Assembly (NCBI GenBank): GCA_951812925.1
Contig: OX638372.1
Location: 52,574,028 to 52,638,027 of the forward strand
Direction: 5' to 3'
Length of the DNA: 64,000 bases
Source of the DNA: Calliopum simillimum
Lineage: Eukaryota > Arthropoda > Insecta > Diptera > Lauxaniidae
A model generated the notes under the pieces. It saw nothing but the letters and a program-made list of their open reading frames with translations. It did no database searches and was not told where the DNA came from. The position numbers and the translations under genes were made by a program. Shown piece after piece: positions 30,118 to 43,314 of the stretch (its first letter is position 1; every line of letters begins with the position of its first letter).

Positions 30118-33100
30118 AAAGCTAAAATTCAAACCAGAGCAATGGTCAAGTCATCAGTTGAAAATCGGAAGCCCAACGCAGCGTTACTGGAAGCTAAGCG
30201 CAAAGCAAAAGTACTAAAAATGCAAGAACAAAACCAACAGGAAGTTATAGTAAAAGATGTTTTCCAAAATGTATGTTGGTTGAGTTTGTCAATTTACGCA
30301 GTTTCATAAAATTTATTTATTTACAGGCTTTAAATGCCAAATTCATGCTTCAAGGACCAACTGGCATTATCTATGATGAATCAATGTCTAAGCACCGTTG
30401 TCTTTGGGATGACAAACATCCAGAGCGCCCAGAACGTTTTATTCGCGTACTTTCTAGGTAAGTTATAGTAAAGCATCTTATAAGCAGCAACAGTTCGCGA
30501 CTAATGACCTGAGTATATTTTCTTTTGTGCTATTACGCTTTGGTTGAGCAATCAAACGTATAAAAAGTATACCTACGTGTAATTATAAGTTTTTTTGTTT
30601 CTTTATCGCTATTTATTCATATTAAGTTACTTTATTCAGCTAATTTGCTATAAATTGGAAAAGAGCCCTTTGTTTATTCAAAGAAATCTCTAAAGGTTCT
30701 AAGTAGGGTCTGCACAAGACATCTTGTTGCAGTTTTGAAACATTTCGTTTCAAGATATGTTATGCCTTGTACCCACTTTTTATTTGTCAAATGCTTCAGT
30801 TCAGTGTCACGCCAAATGCATTGACAGTACTTGGATATTGTACAGATCGTCTTGTTTGATTTTCTTCATGCTGTGAATCTTCAATTAAAAGACCAAACTT
30901 TTGTAAAAAAAAGGTTTCTTTATAAGTTCAGAAATGTGAATGAAATTGAAAATTTTATAAATTTTGATAATATTAAAATCAGAGAAATCTAAGATAATTT
31001 TTATACAACTACTTTAATAATTTGTAAAGTAGTTTGAAAGTCCAGTATTGCTAACACTTCAGTTCCGTTCATTTCAGTGCTTATACTGTACTGTTGTAGT
31101 GTGCACTACACAATGCTTCTTTGGTGACAAACGTAGTTTTTCGCCTGTGCATCTATTTTGTTTACACTCTTCCTCTCTATCGCGAATATTTATAAAAACT
31201 ACTACAATTCTGGGTTGCCAATGCGTTACAACTTACAAGTGTTAAAATATCAAAAAAGATAATGTTGTTTTACGCTGACCTGAAGTATTTGTTTGTATAA
31301 ATTACAGCACACTAAAGTATTTGTTAGAATTAGGTTTTTTTTTGACTGTGATAAAACAAGACAGTGTACTTCAGTGTCTAAAGGAAATCAGTGTATAGTG
31401 AAGATTTGAGTTTTAAATTTTTATACCCTACACCCAGGGTATATTCACTTTGTCCTTCCGTTTGTAACGCAAAGAAGGAGGCGTGGCAGACATAGAAAAG
31501 TATATATCGATACCTTAGAGCGCTATAGTCCTATCTCCACTTTTTGCGTTTTTGAGATTTTTGCACTTATGGTATCATTGTGGGCTTCTTTACCGTGTGG
31601 AAAGCTGTGTGATGTCAAAATACTACTATGTAAAACCACAAAATATTTGAAAATTAAGAAAAATCCGATCTCCAAACTGTAATTTTTTTTAAAAGCGCTA
31701 CGCCCTATCTCCACTGAATATTCAAATAAGTCACATTTTTAAGAATTTTCTTAAATTTTTTCATGTTTTCTTCGCGTTTTATGACTTTTTACGACATATT
31801 AGTGAACAAATTTTGTTACACCCAAGGTGGGACCCTTGTATGTCGGAACCGAAAATTAAAAAAAAAAAAAAAAAAATTTCGTTTTTTTCGCGTTTTATAC
31901 GACTTTTGACGACATTTTAGTGGAAAAATTTCATAAAATTTACTAAATGTGTCGTTTATTTTAATAGTAGTACAATTCTATATAAGGGCAAAAGTAATGA
32001 CATACTATAAATTGGTTGGGATTTCGTTAGAAATTAATAAAATTGGTTAAAACCATTAAATTATGTTAAAATACATTATAGGTAAAATTATTGCATGTTT
32101 CGTTATATCAAAATGGCAGCCAATTCTTAAAAAACACTGTTTGAAATCTTCTTTTTGCATTTCCCAACAATTGAAAAATTGGAGATAGGACTATAGCGCT
32201 CTAAGGTATCGATATATTCTTGATCAGCGTCACCTTCTGAGTCGATATAGCCATGTTTGTCTGTCTGACTGGCTGTGTGTGAAAAAACATTTATTGTAAT
32301 GCAACCAAAATACACATAAATAATACGAATTGTAAGCGCAAGCTCTGAGCAAAAACTGGGCGAATTCGGACGAGAGGGCGTGGCAACTCCCATATAAGCA
32401 AAAGTTTCAAGACTCTATAGCGTTTTTTGAGTTAATAGAACCAAATTTTACTCAGACACTATGAACTATAAATGCAACCTCTGAGCAAAAACTGGGTGAA
32501 CTCGGACAAGAGGGCGTGGCACTTCCCATATTATCAACATTTTCGAAATACTGCAGTGTAGGGTATTTAATGTTTGGCCAGGCCAAAGGTTACACCCTTA
32601 CTAGTTTGAATTATATACTTCAGTTCACTGTAAAATGTGAAAGTAAAAAAAAAACACTACTCGTATAATAGGTCTGTTGAAAAAAGGCCTATACTGCTTA
32701 ATTGCGTGGGCCCAGTTGGTTCCAGAGAAATCCGGATCATAAGAAAAGTGTATCAACTTTTTTTTTAAATTCCGTTTAAGCTTCTATAGCTTCTCCATAA
32801 ACCCAACTTTTAGGAAATTTTTCCCCCTTATTATTTTATCTTGCGTAATGTTTTATCTTGCGTAAAAACCATGTTAATAAAATAACTAACTAAAGTCATA
32901 AAAAAATTTTTCTTTTTCTTCCTTGTTTTTGTAATTTTGCTGGTGTTTACAAAAAACACTAAACAGTTCGCTTATCCCCATGCTTGTTGATAGTAAAATA
33001 AAAAAAATTATTAATTTTAATTTATTTGAACAATGTGCTCAAAAACCCCACTTGTTACAACAAATCTGTGCAAAGATGGCAAAAGCTGCTATCGAGCAGT

Positions 33101-36100
33101 TTTTGTGAAAATGAGTTGTTTAGTTCAGGGTATTGTTCTCGGTGAGATCTACAAGCTGGAAAAATCAGATTTGCTCTAGGACTTGTAGGTCCTTAGAAAA
33201 ACAACTTGAAAAACCGGATTTTGTGATTTTTTCATATGAATTAAAAATTTAAATTTGCTCTCCTGAAAAATTATGAAAACATGCGATTGCAACTTTTGCC
33301 ATCTTTGCACAGATTTGTTATGTGTGGCGTTTCTGCCCTCACTAAAATTTTTAGCTTTAAAAATTTACTTAGGCTCGGATTGAGCAACCAATTAGTTAAC
33401 TAAAATGGTGCTGTTATCTAAAATTTAATCTTGTTTTAGCCTTTTATAAAATAAAGAATATTAAATCAAAGCGATTTTAATCTCAAAAAAATGTGGATTA
33501 TATTTCTTCAGCATCAGCTTTCGGTTAACTAATAGTTAACCACATTTGGGTGTTTAACTAATAGTGAACTAATGACTAAAAGTAAAATGTTATTGATTAA
33601 ACCCTTGTCATAAGTTAACTAATGACTGTGGATCCGGGCCTCGGTGAATAAAGTTATGTGGGCATTTTAAGAACAAGAATTTACCAATAATTCGAAATCA
33701 AAAAAACTTTATGTCCGGTTTCAAATCATGAGATTTTTGAAATGATCGATACAGTTAATGCTAAACTGGTTGCTCGAAAGCAACTTCGTTCGCCTGTTCT
33801 CGATACCCTTTTAAAATGTATGTACCTAATTTCATCGCTATATTAGACATTTTCCACCGGCTGTTATTTGTCCCGGTGCCAGAATTTTTTAATACGGGCG
33901 ATGCCGAGGGAATTTCAAATAAGAGTTTGCCCTTGAAATCTCACCTGATAGCATGTTTTCGAAAGCAAAAAACCATTCAAATGTGACAACTGATTTTTGA
34001 ATTATGGGATTGTGCAAGAACCCAGACGAAGCCGAAAATATTTCGAAATACAATTTATCCTAAAATCTTGCACTGCAAAATATCTATAAAGGAAAGAAAA
34101 AATCATGCAAATCGGACGAATGGTTCTCGAGTTATGGAGACACAGACAGACAGAAAGACAGTCAGACAGACAGACAGACAGCCAGACGTAGTATTTTATA
34201 TAGTAGTATGATAACTTTAAAAATAAAACTTGTGTATAATCTTGAATGTTTGTTTAGTTAAATATGTTTTGAGTTGATAAGATATGCATCAATAAGAATG
34301 CTTATCACTTGAGAAGCACTCAAATCTTATTTTTGCTTGTTTGCTTTATAATTTTATTACATTAGCTTGGAAATTTATTAATTTAGGTATTTTAGTATTT
34401 CATTTTCATGTATAGGTTTGATAAGATTTTTCTATCTATAAGAAAATGTGGCAGTAGGAAATAACGCCCAAGATAAAAAACGAATTAACAACGCCCCAAT
34501 TATTATCATATAAATTTTGGCGATAATCATTTTGGAAATAACGCCCAAAATTTACTAACATGAAAATAATTTGGACTTTATTTGGTTGGTTTATTTTTTT
34601 TTTTTTGAAATATGAAATAACGCCCAAATTTTCAACGAAACAAAACCCAAATTAAATACTTATAGTGCTTTCCCTTGTATCATAACAATAATGCTACGAA
34701 ATACAATAACGATTCGACAGCTTTGTTCTCTCGTTTTATTGTAATATATTTCAAAAGTCCAAATTTAGAAACGAGACGAAGATAAAAATTAAATTGACTT
34801 AGAAACGACAGTTTAAACGAGAATGTGAGAATATATTGTATGAAATTTAAACATTTCCAAGCGTTAAGCCATTATTGTAAAATTCTTTAATCGGTATATA
34901 TTACGTATATTCGTTCATTAATTGTATTATTCTAGATGTAATGAATTGAAATTGGTTGAACGTTGCAAGCAAATACCATCCCGCAGTGCCACAAAAGATG
35001 AAATCATGCTGCTTCACACTGAAGATCACTACAACTTGTTGCAAAAAACCTCTGGTGTTGATGACGATGAGAAAATGGAAGACTTGAGCTCACAATATGA
35101 TTCTGTGTACATACATCCGGTAGGTAGTTGATTGGCTTAAGTAGAATCTTCTATTCAATATATAAAACTTGCAAATTGAAATTAGTCCACATTTGAGTTA
35201 TCACTGTTGGCTGCCGGCTCTACAATTGATTTAGTAGAGAATGTTGTCAATGGAAGTGTTCAAAACGGTATGGCAATTATACGTCCACCTGGACATCATG
35301 CAATGAAGGCTGAATTTAATGGGTATGTAAAATGAATGATAAAATGTGATTGCTTTCAATGAGTGAGAATAATATATAGTTTTTTCGTAGCTATTGTTTC
35401 TTTAATAACGTCGCAATTGCTGCCCAGTACGCATTGGATCTCTTAAAATTACAAAAAATTTTAATTATTGATTGGGATATTCATCATGGTCAGGGTATAC
35501 AGCGTTTCTTTTACAACGATCCGAGGTAATATATTAACTTCTGAGGAAATAAATGCATGTATACATAGTACATTTTATTTTTCGCACAGAGTGCTCTACT
35601 TCTCAATACATCGTTTTGAACATGGCAAGTTCTGGCCAAATTTAAAAGAATCAGATTATGATGCTATTGGTCATGCACAAGGTCTTGGTTATAACTTTAA
35701 TGTTCCATTAAACAAAACTGGCATGGGAAACGGTGATTACTTGGCAATTTTCCAACAATTGTTAATACCTGTTGCAATTGAATATCAGCCGGAATTAATA
35801 TTGATATCTGCTGGCTATGATGCAGCACTAGGCTGTCCCGAAGGCGAAATGGAAGTTACTCCTGCATTTTATCCACATCTGATTAATCCTCTATTAAAAT
35901 TGGCAAATGGTCGTGTCGCAGTTGTATTGGAAGGTGGCTACTGTGTTGAGTCTTTATCTGAGGGTGCTGCATTAACATTGCGCGCCCTTCTCGGTGATCC
36001 ATGTCCGATGTTGACGGAAAAGCTTGAACCACCATGCTCTGAAGTTCAGGAGGCTATCCTCAATTGCATTTATGCTCACCGTTCATATTGGAAGTGTTTG

Positions 36101-39100
36101 CAGGTGCAACCTACATATACAATGGAAGAGTTAAATAATGTTAATCCGCAACCCAATTTACATAAAGTAAGTCGAACTTTTATTGGAGGCCCACCAATAC
36201 CTGATCGTTTCCCCACACGTGGAACGGCACCCGTTCAGCAAGCAGATGTTATAGAACGCAATGATACTCGTTTACAGCTTCTCAAAAGCGGTAAGTTCTT
36301 AAAATGTTGTAAAACGTGTATGCCATAACCATTTCTCCTTTATGTATGTATTTTAGAAACAAAACTTTCTGTTCCTCAAATACGTGTTTGCTACGTTTAC
36401 GATGATCTTATGTTACAGCATATGAATAGTTTTGAAGATGGACACCCTGAGCAACCAGAACGCATTAAAAAAATTTATGAATTCCATCAGGAATATAATT
36501 TACTGACAAGAATGCAACACCTGCCCTCACGTATTGCGACAACTGATGAAATTTGCCTGGCTCATACTCGTGCCCATGTAAACTTTATACGGCGTATAGG
36601 TGAAAAAGATGAACTGCAAAGCATGGGTGCCAAATATAATTCCGTGTATTTCCATCCAAAAACATTCGAATGCGCTACTGTAGCAGCAGGTTCTGTGCTG
36701 CAAGTAGTTGATAAAGTGCTTAAGCGAGAAGCTCGTAGCGGTGTATGTATTGTGAGGCCTCCAGGCCATCATGCCGAGGCTGATGTGCCGCATGGATTTT
36801 GCATTTTCAATAATGTTGCTATTGCAGCGCAATATGCATTAAGAGATTATGGTTTAAAAAGGTACGAGTATTGTGCCAAAAAATCGTTAAAGTACACAAC
36901 AATAATGTCGATACTTTCCTTTAAATTTAGAGTTTTAATTGTAGACTGGGATGTACACCATGGCAATGGCACACAACATATTTTCGAAAATAATCCTAAT
37001 GTTTTGTATATCAGTGTACATCGCTATGATAATGCAACATTTTTCCCCAAAAGCAAAGATGGTGACTATGATGTTGTTGGTAAGAGTGCTGGCATCGGTT
37101 TTAATGTGAATATTCCATGGAATAAGGTAATTGTTGTAAACTATGCGAAATGATGTTGAATTATTGAATGAATGGGTTTATTTAATATATCTGTAGAAAG
37201 GAATGGGTGACATGGAGTATGCAATGGTTTTCCAACAATTGATAATGCCAATTGCTTATGAATTTGATCCAGAACTCGTATTGGTTTCTGCTGGTTTTGA
37301 TGCTGCAGTCGGCGATCCGCTGGGTGGCTGCAAAGTTACACCAGAAGCATATGGACTATTTACACACTGGCTGTCTGCGCTTGCAAATGGGAGCATTATT
37401 GTTTGCCTAGAGGGTGGCTACAATGTCAATTCAATATCATATGCAATGACCATGTGTACCAAGTCACTGTTAGGAGATCCTATTCCACCATTGCAACTGA
37501 ATGGCTCTGTAGCACGTACACCAAGTGCCGCATATTTAAGTTGTATTGAAACTTTGCAAAATTGCCTCAGTGTACAGCAACGTTATTGGAAAAGTTTAAC
37601 TTTCAACAAACGTTTACCACATTCTTGTACGGGCGAAAATAATAATGAGGATTTTCTTTCTGCTACTTTGAAAAATTTGGATATCACGAAGGATGATGTT
37701 CAGGGAGCTGCTGGTGGTTCAAATGCTGTTATGCTCGATGATTCCTTAGAGCCCAGCGGCAGTAAGCCAAAAGTTAAGGTAAAAACGTTGACAGAGTTTT
37801 TAACAGAAAATTTAGAGGTAAATTCACATTTGTAATTTGTCCAACATCATGTTTAATTAATTCAAAATTTCCATCTTTTTCCCCTTCACTTAACCAACAA
37901 TAAATATAAAACTACTACACATAAAACAAGGCTTTACAAAACAACGAAATGTTTGCCGTTTTTCCATTAAAAACATGTCCACATTTAAAACAACTGCGTC
38001 CAGAGGAGGCGCCGAAAAGTAAGCTGTCATGTATTTGTATGAAAATGTTACTGTGTTTTTTTTACTTTGTTCAAGTTGGTTTGCTGACATGTCAGTTTCT
38101 CTTCTCGCTTTGATTTCGTTTAGTGTAGAACATTTAGTTGCATTTTTCTTTTCTTTTTGTAATGATGTATGAAGTTTATATTTTCTACAACATTATGTTA
38201 TCCAAGGCTTAGTTTTTGTTATAATTGTGTTGTTGTCTTTATTCGATTGGATCAAAAACCTAAAACCGAATTTGAAAGCCTATTGTTGCTCATTGGCTTT
38301 TTTTCAAAATTCCCATAAAATGTGTTTGATAGCATACCCATGTTTTGATAAAAAAAATTTAGTAAGACCTTGTGTTGCAGTGGCACCTATATACTACGCT
38401 TACAAAATATAGTTCTTAGGTCTGATGCCTTTTTCAAAAGATGAGAATTCTCTTTTGATGTTTCTAAATGTTCGTGCTTTTCATAAGAAATATTATTGCG
38501 CAGAATTTCTTACATGTATTTATTGCGCGATTTGAAGCCTTTTTCTCTATTTAAGGCAAAACCTAAAAGGGTACATAAACCAAAGGAGATGTCGTAGGTC
38601 GGAACTAAATTAATTTACTCTATTTTGTAAATGTATTTTAAATTATGTTTTATGTTTCATGTCATATTTAAATCAAGAGTGTCAGCGTTTGGAAATCATT
38701 GAGCCAAAGGCAGTCAGCGTAGATTTTGGCTCGTCTACAACAAACACAATATATTAATATTTTCCAAATTTCCCGGAACAACAATACCCTTGAAAAATTG
38801 TTTTTGTTGTAGTTATTGGCTCGTCTACAAAAAACACAATATTTTAATAATATATTTTTGAACAGATAATGACTTACACTATTAGCTACCAAACAAGCAT
38901 GTGTCAAATGTCATTGTTGGCTTGAGCTAAATATATTTTGCTTGCAGAATTCTTTTAGAAATTTGTCAGACTATTTGATTGCGCTGATCAATGAGACTAG
39001 TAACGAAAACCAGCCTTCCCATAAATATTTTTTGGTTTTTCCTTTATGCATTTTGCTTTGTTTTTATAATTATGTTGATGTATTTTACTTAAAAACATGG

Positions 39101-40247
39101 AACAGTAGCTCAAACCAACAATGACATTTGACACATGCTTGTTTGGCAGCTAATAATTGTTTTTTTTTTTTTTCATGCACACAAGCATCGAACTCAAAGT
39201 TGATGCGAAGTAGTGGATCATCAGTCGTTGTTTTATGTTGGTTGTAAATAAAAAAACCATTTTGGCATAATTGTTGTAATTCCGAGAATTATTAAAGGAT
39301 TGCGTTTGTTGTAGACGAGCTAAAAAGAACAACAAAAACAATTTTTCATGGGTGTTGTAATTCCGAGAAATTTTGAAAATTATTGAAATATTTTGTTTGT
39401 TGTAGGTAAGCTAAAATTGGCTCACTTTTGTTCTACGCTTTTTGTTGTTGTCTTGCCTCGTCTAAGACCAACACAATATTTTAATAATTTTAAAAATTTC
39501 TCGGAATCACAACACCCATGAAATTTTTTCCATACAAAAATCTAACTAAAAAGTTGATGTGAAGATCATCCGTCGTTGTTTTGGTTTTATGTTGTTTGCG
39601 CGAAAAAAAAAAACAAATAACAATTTGTCATGGGTGTTGTAGTTTCGAGAAATTTAGAAAATATTGAAATATTGTGTTTGTTGTAGGTGCGCCAAAATTG
39701 GCTAACTTTTGTTCTATGCTGACACCCTTGATTTAGATCATATTTCTATTTTATTATTGATTACTTTTCTACTAAATTTTTCTTTTTTTTGGCTTTGTTC
39801 TTATGTATTGGCTTATATGTTGTATTTGTATTTCATATTTAATTTTCAATTTTGTATCTTTCTTTTTTAATAGCAATAAATACAGATCTACCCTGCAGCG
39901 AATGTTCATCAACGGTTGAAAATTGGATTTGCCTGTCATGCTACACAGTACTTTGTGGTCGTTATATAATGGAACACATGCAACATCATCATTTACAGAC
40001 AGCACATCCATTGGCATTAAGTTTCAGTGATCTATCCGTTTGGTGCTATCCCTGCGAATCATACATTGATAATAAAAATTTATATATGTATAAAAATTTA
40101 GCTCATCGGCATAAATTTGGAAACGATATGCCATGGTCTTATCACAACACTGACGAAAATTCACCTAAAGACGAAGATGGCGGCGACGATAATCAAAAAA
40201 CCGATGATGCTGATTTTTGTATAAATCTTGAAGAGCCGTCTAACTGA
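30118..40247 (+). CDS. HDAC6: Histone deacetylase 6 (tandem class IIb deacetylase with UBP zinc finger)
   Basis: Exons 30118-30270, 30327-30457, 34936-35119, 35186-35322, 35391-35525, 35590-36290, 36357-36861, 36931-37126, 37197-37817, 37931-38018 and 39874-40247 join in frame. From the Met at 30142 this gives 1066 residues. Domain 1 (about 50-395): [55 protein letters not shown]. Domain 2 (about 485-830): [46 protein letters not shown]. Both keep the paired His and the zinc ligands. The C-terminal UBP finger (about 920-1010) has [34 protein letters not shown] and WCYPC. HDAC6 deacetylates tubulin and other cytoplasmic proteins and binds ubiquitin. The 88-nt exon at 37931 is needed to keep frame. 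The very N-terminus is the least certain part. Confidence 0.95.
30458..31423. other. HDAC6 intron, part without recognised repeats
   Basis: AT-rich intron sequence after the exon ending at 30457. Small open frames only; nothing recognised. Confidence 0.4.
31424..32571. repeat. Repeat with TACCCTACAC ends and inner inverted repeat
   Basis: Left end ATACCCTACACCCAGGGTAT, right end GTGTAGGGTAT. Inside, GATACCTTAGAGCGCTATAG (31509) pairs with its complement at 32197-32216. The right part has two units of about 130 bp with GAGCAAAAACTGGG, GAGGGCGTGGCA and CCCATATAAGCAAAA, which also form tandem runs at 41.9-42.4 and 49.45-49.95 kb. Confidence 0.6.
33041..33330. repeat. Small inverted-repeat element (MITE-like)
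   Basis: ACAAATCTGTGCAAAGATGG at 33060 recurs inverted at 33296-33318, flanked by CCCCACTTGTTA and TATGTGTGG segments. About 290 bp, no coding. Confidence 0.65.
33365..33645. repeat. Probable MITE with GTTAACTAAT motifs
   Basis: GGCTCGGATTGAGC near the left end and GGATCCGGGCCTCGG near the right, with several copies of TTAGTTAACTA/AGTTAACTAAT between them, suggest an inverted-repeat element. The ends are diverged. Confidence 0.4.
34138..34190. repeat. CAGA microsatellite
   Basis: A run of about twelve CAGA/CAGT-type tetranucleotides, slightly interrupted, in an HDAC6 intron. Confidence 0.85.
34440..34640. repeat. ATAACGCCC-containing repeat in an HDAC6 intron
   Basis: GGAAATAACGCCCAA or a close variant occurs at least three times within 200 bp, once as AACAACGCCCC. 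This links it to 4.3-4.76 kb and to the element at 47710-49136. Confidence 0.5.
38681..39735. mobile_element. Foldback element in the last HDAC6 intron
   Basis: Ends: AATCAAGAGTGTCAGCG at the left, GCTGACACCCTTGATTTA at the right. Both arms repeat CTACAACAAACACAATAT and TTTCTCGGAATCACAACACC-type blocks in opposite orientation, several times each. A family A MITE is inserted in the middle. Confidence 0.75.
38881..39155. mobile_element. Family A MITE nested in the foldback
   Basis: TAGCTACCAAACAAGCATGT at 38882 and ACATGCTTGTTTGGCAGCTA at 39134 form long inverted ends, extending through CAAATGTCATTGTTGG. The interior shares ACCAGCCTTCCC with the copy at 3.0-3.7 kb. Confidence 0.8.
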
Positions 40248-40589
40248 CATTATCTTATTGTGCTTCTACAGTATATAGAGCATATTTGTTGTAGACTTGC
40301 GCCGCCTTTGAAATATGTTTTTCAATTTATTACACAGTATCTTTGGCCCATGTTAAGACGCTTTTATACAAAATTATTACAATACTTAATGTCAAATTAA
40401 TTTTTTTTTTCCAAAATCTTAGATCAAAAATATTTTAAAATTAAACATTTCCAATTGAGAATTAAATTTCACCAAAGATATGAATGAAAACTATTGTTAT
40501 GAAAAAGCATTTAAAGTTAAATTTTGATTTTTTCGGCTCTTAAAAAACAAGAAAATTATTCATTTATCTGTTACTGATATATATATATA
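40248..40589 (+). other. HDAC6 3' UTR, proximal part
   Basis: Follows the HDAC6 stop. The first clear AATAAA signals are further on (near 40807 and 40937), inside the duplicated segment, so the real 3' UTR probably extends into it. Confidence 0.45.
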
Positions 40590-43314
40590 TGTATGTATAT
40601 GAAACAATATGTTGATTATATACATTTAATGTAGTTGTTATTTCATTCTTTAGTGCTTTTTGAAATTCCACACTCTGTATATTTAAGGCCATGTTCTTTA
40701 ATCAAATAATGCATGAGTAAGTACTCTTTAGTAAAAATATACCCTTTAATCTAAATATCAAATAGAATGTTAAAAAGACGCAAATATTGTTATTTTATCG
40801 TGAAACAATAAATGCAAAAACAATAAGAATATCTACATGTAGTTATAAGTAATTAATTATTAACCTAGTAAATATGGGAATATTAAAAAACTAAATATAT
40901 ATTGCATCCTAAATTTTGTTTATCATAAGAAAAATAAATAAACACACATATATATTTATTTTTTATGAAATGCTGTTAACTATTTAAAGTATAAAATTTT
41001 ATTAATAAATCAAAAAGAAGAAAATAAAGTCCTTTTCAACAGATAACAAAATTTGAAAGCTAGAATGTTCAGTAAATGTTAATATTTAAGTGCTATCTCT
41101 AAGTGGTCGACATGCTTTTTCTTTCGTTGGTTTTTTTAGACTTGTTGAATCATATATTTTTTAATTGCAGAAGATATAGATTTCATTGGTGTTAAAAATA
41201 GCCAACACAGAATGGTCAAAAAGATGTTCTAATCGAATTTTTCCTCTTGAGTAATTGTTTCCAACAAGTTTTATATTTTGCTTTTGTTCCTTTCTCATTT
41301 ATTTTCTATCTAATGCTGTAAAATTTCTATAATTTCCTTAAAAAAATTTCGGGACCGCTTGAAACCAGTATCCCTAATTATAATCAATTGGTCAATGTGG
41401 GATTTTACCAAATCGTGGTTTATGGTTTATTTTCAATGTCTACTTTAATATTATTATAAATATTATTATTTATTAATGGGCCTTATCGTAAATATGCCTG
41501 GAAATTCCCTTCTCGAGAATATACTCCCTCTCGAGAATGATCTCGAGAATAATCTCGAGAATACACTCCTTTTCGAGAGATTGCAATTGCAATCGTGAAT
41601 ATTTATGAATGGAAATTCTTCCATCAAGGATACTTTTTTTCGAAGGGTATTTTTTACAGATAAACTAAACTAAAGTAGATATTTACCAAACTATGGACTA
41701 TTTGTTTAAAGACAGTTCAAAATTAAGCGGTAAGAAAGAACGCCTTAATTATTTTCATATAAATTTGGGGGTTGGGATTGAAAATGAGTGAAATCGGTCA
41801 ACGAATACACCTACCGCCCATACAAAAAATATATCCAAAACGTAATATTAAGAGCATTATTTGCGACATGGCAAGCAAAATACACATAATTACTAGACAT
41901 AGTAAGCACAAGCTCTGAGCGAAAACTTAGCGAATTCGGACAAGAGGGCGTGGTACCTCCCATATAAGTAAGAGTTTCAAAATGCTATACTTAAAGCGTT
42001 TTTTAAGATAATCTAACCAAATTTCACTCAGACCCCAAGGACAGTATATAAAAACTTGAGCAAAAAAAAAGGCGAACTCGGACAAGAGGGCGTGGTCCCT
42101 CCCATATAAGCAAAAATTTCAAAATGCTATACTGAAAGCGTTATCTGAGATAATCCAACCAAATTTCACAATAAATTCAAGCTCTGAGAAAAAGGAGTTG
42201 AATTCGGACACGAGGGCGTGGCATATCCCATTCAAGCAAAATTTTTGTACTTTTGTAGTGCAAGCGTTATTTGAGGAAACTTAGATAATTAGTGCAATAT
42301 CTGAGCAAAAACTAAGTGAACTCGGACAAAAGGGCGTGGTACCTCCAATATAAGGAAAAGTTTAAAAATTTTATACAAAATCCTACAGAGTATGGTATTT
42401 AATTTTTGGCCAGGACAAAGGTTACACCCTTGATAGCTTTTTTTTGGCATTATTTCCTATCGCCTCAAAATTTAATCAAAATCGAATCAGCCTTATCATT
42501 TAATTCGATTTTGATTTGAAAAATGTTTGATTCCGATTCTGCATATCGATATATAGGTACATATGATAGCAAAATCTCGATTCGATTTAGTTCTAATTGA
42601 AATTGAATTAGATATAAGGGTGATTATTCTTGAAATTGGGACAATATAAGTATATGCTTTTCCTTGTAATAGCTGAACTTAAATTGGAGCGATATTCGAT
42701 CTTCAATGTTATTTAACCGTCTCCGTTTCAGTATGCTCGATATAAATTGTATGGACATGAAAAAGACAGAACAACGCTCCAATTTATGTATGGCAGTAAG
42801 AACAATTTCTAAATTTTTAACGGGTGAGAATTGCGCAATGGGTCCTAATTTTTAACGTTAAATAAATACATATGCATGTACAATTATGCCATACAATTCT
42901 CATTGACCCTCTGAACAACAATTATAAGAATTTAAGGCGTTTTAAGTTTTTTGTAATATTTCTTTTTTTAAAAGAAAGTTTTTTAGTAAAAATTTAACAA
43001 TATAAGTTCAACACAACTTTTTAATTACTTTTTTGCCTTGATTTTTTTTTTCTTCAACTTTGCTTGATTTTGGTTGCAATTTATTTTGAGTTACTACCAA
43101 CTTCTTTTCTTGCTGCTTTCTTTTAAGTGTTTTTGGCAAAGGAATTTGTGGCTCATCATTTTCATCACATGTATCGGAGTCACCGCTATCGCTAACTTCA
43201 ACATCGTCGTCATTTTCGTCTGATTGCGAACTGGCATCGCTTTCCTCTTCCGCAATACTATCAGCTTCATTTTCCTCATCGCTTTCATTGTTATCATCTT
43301 CAATTTCATCCTCA
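40590..43314. repeat. Tandem duplication, copy D1 (HDAC6 3' side to PAK1IP1 tail)
   Basis: Colinear and nearly identical to 46728-50914 (D2). It includes the AATAAA-rich presumed distal HDAC6 3' UTR, a TCTCGAGAAT cluster near 41510-41580, a tandem GAGGGCGTGG repeat block (41890-42440), a family C repeat (42680-42810) and the last coding part of PAK1IP1 up to the codons for DEIEDD. D2 differs by a 1.43 kb insertion and small indels. D2 is contiguous with the intact PAK1IP1 gene. Confidence 0.9.

Noticed and set aside
41500..41590. TCTCGAGAAT cluster as heat-shock elements
   Set aside because: The spacing of the GAA and TTC units does not match the nGAAnnTTCn pattern. It is recorded only as part of D1 and D2.
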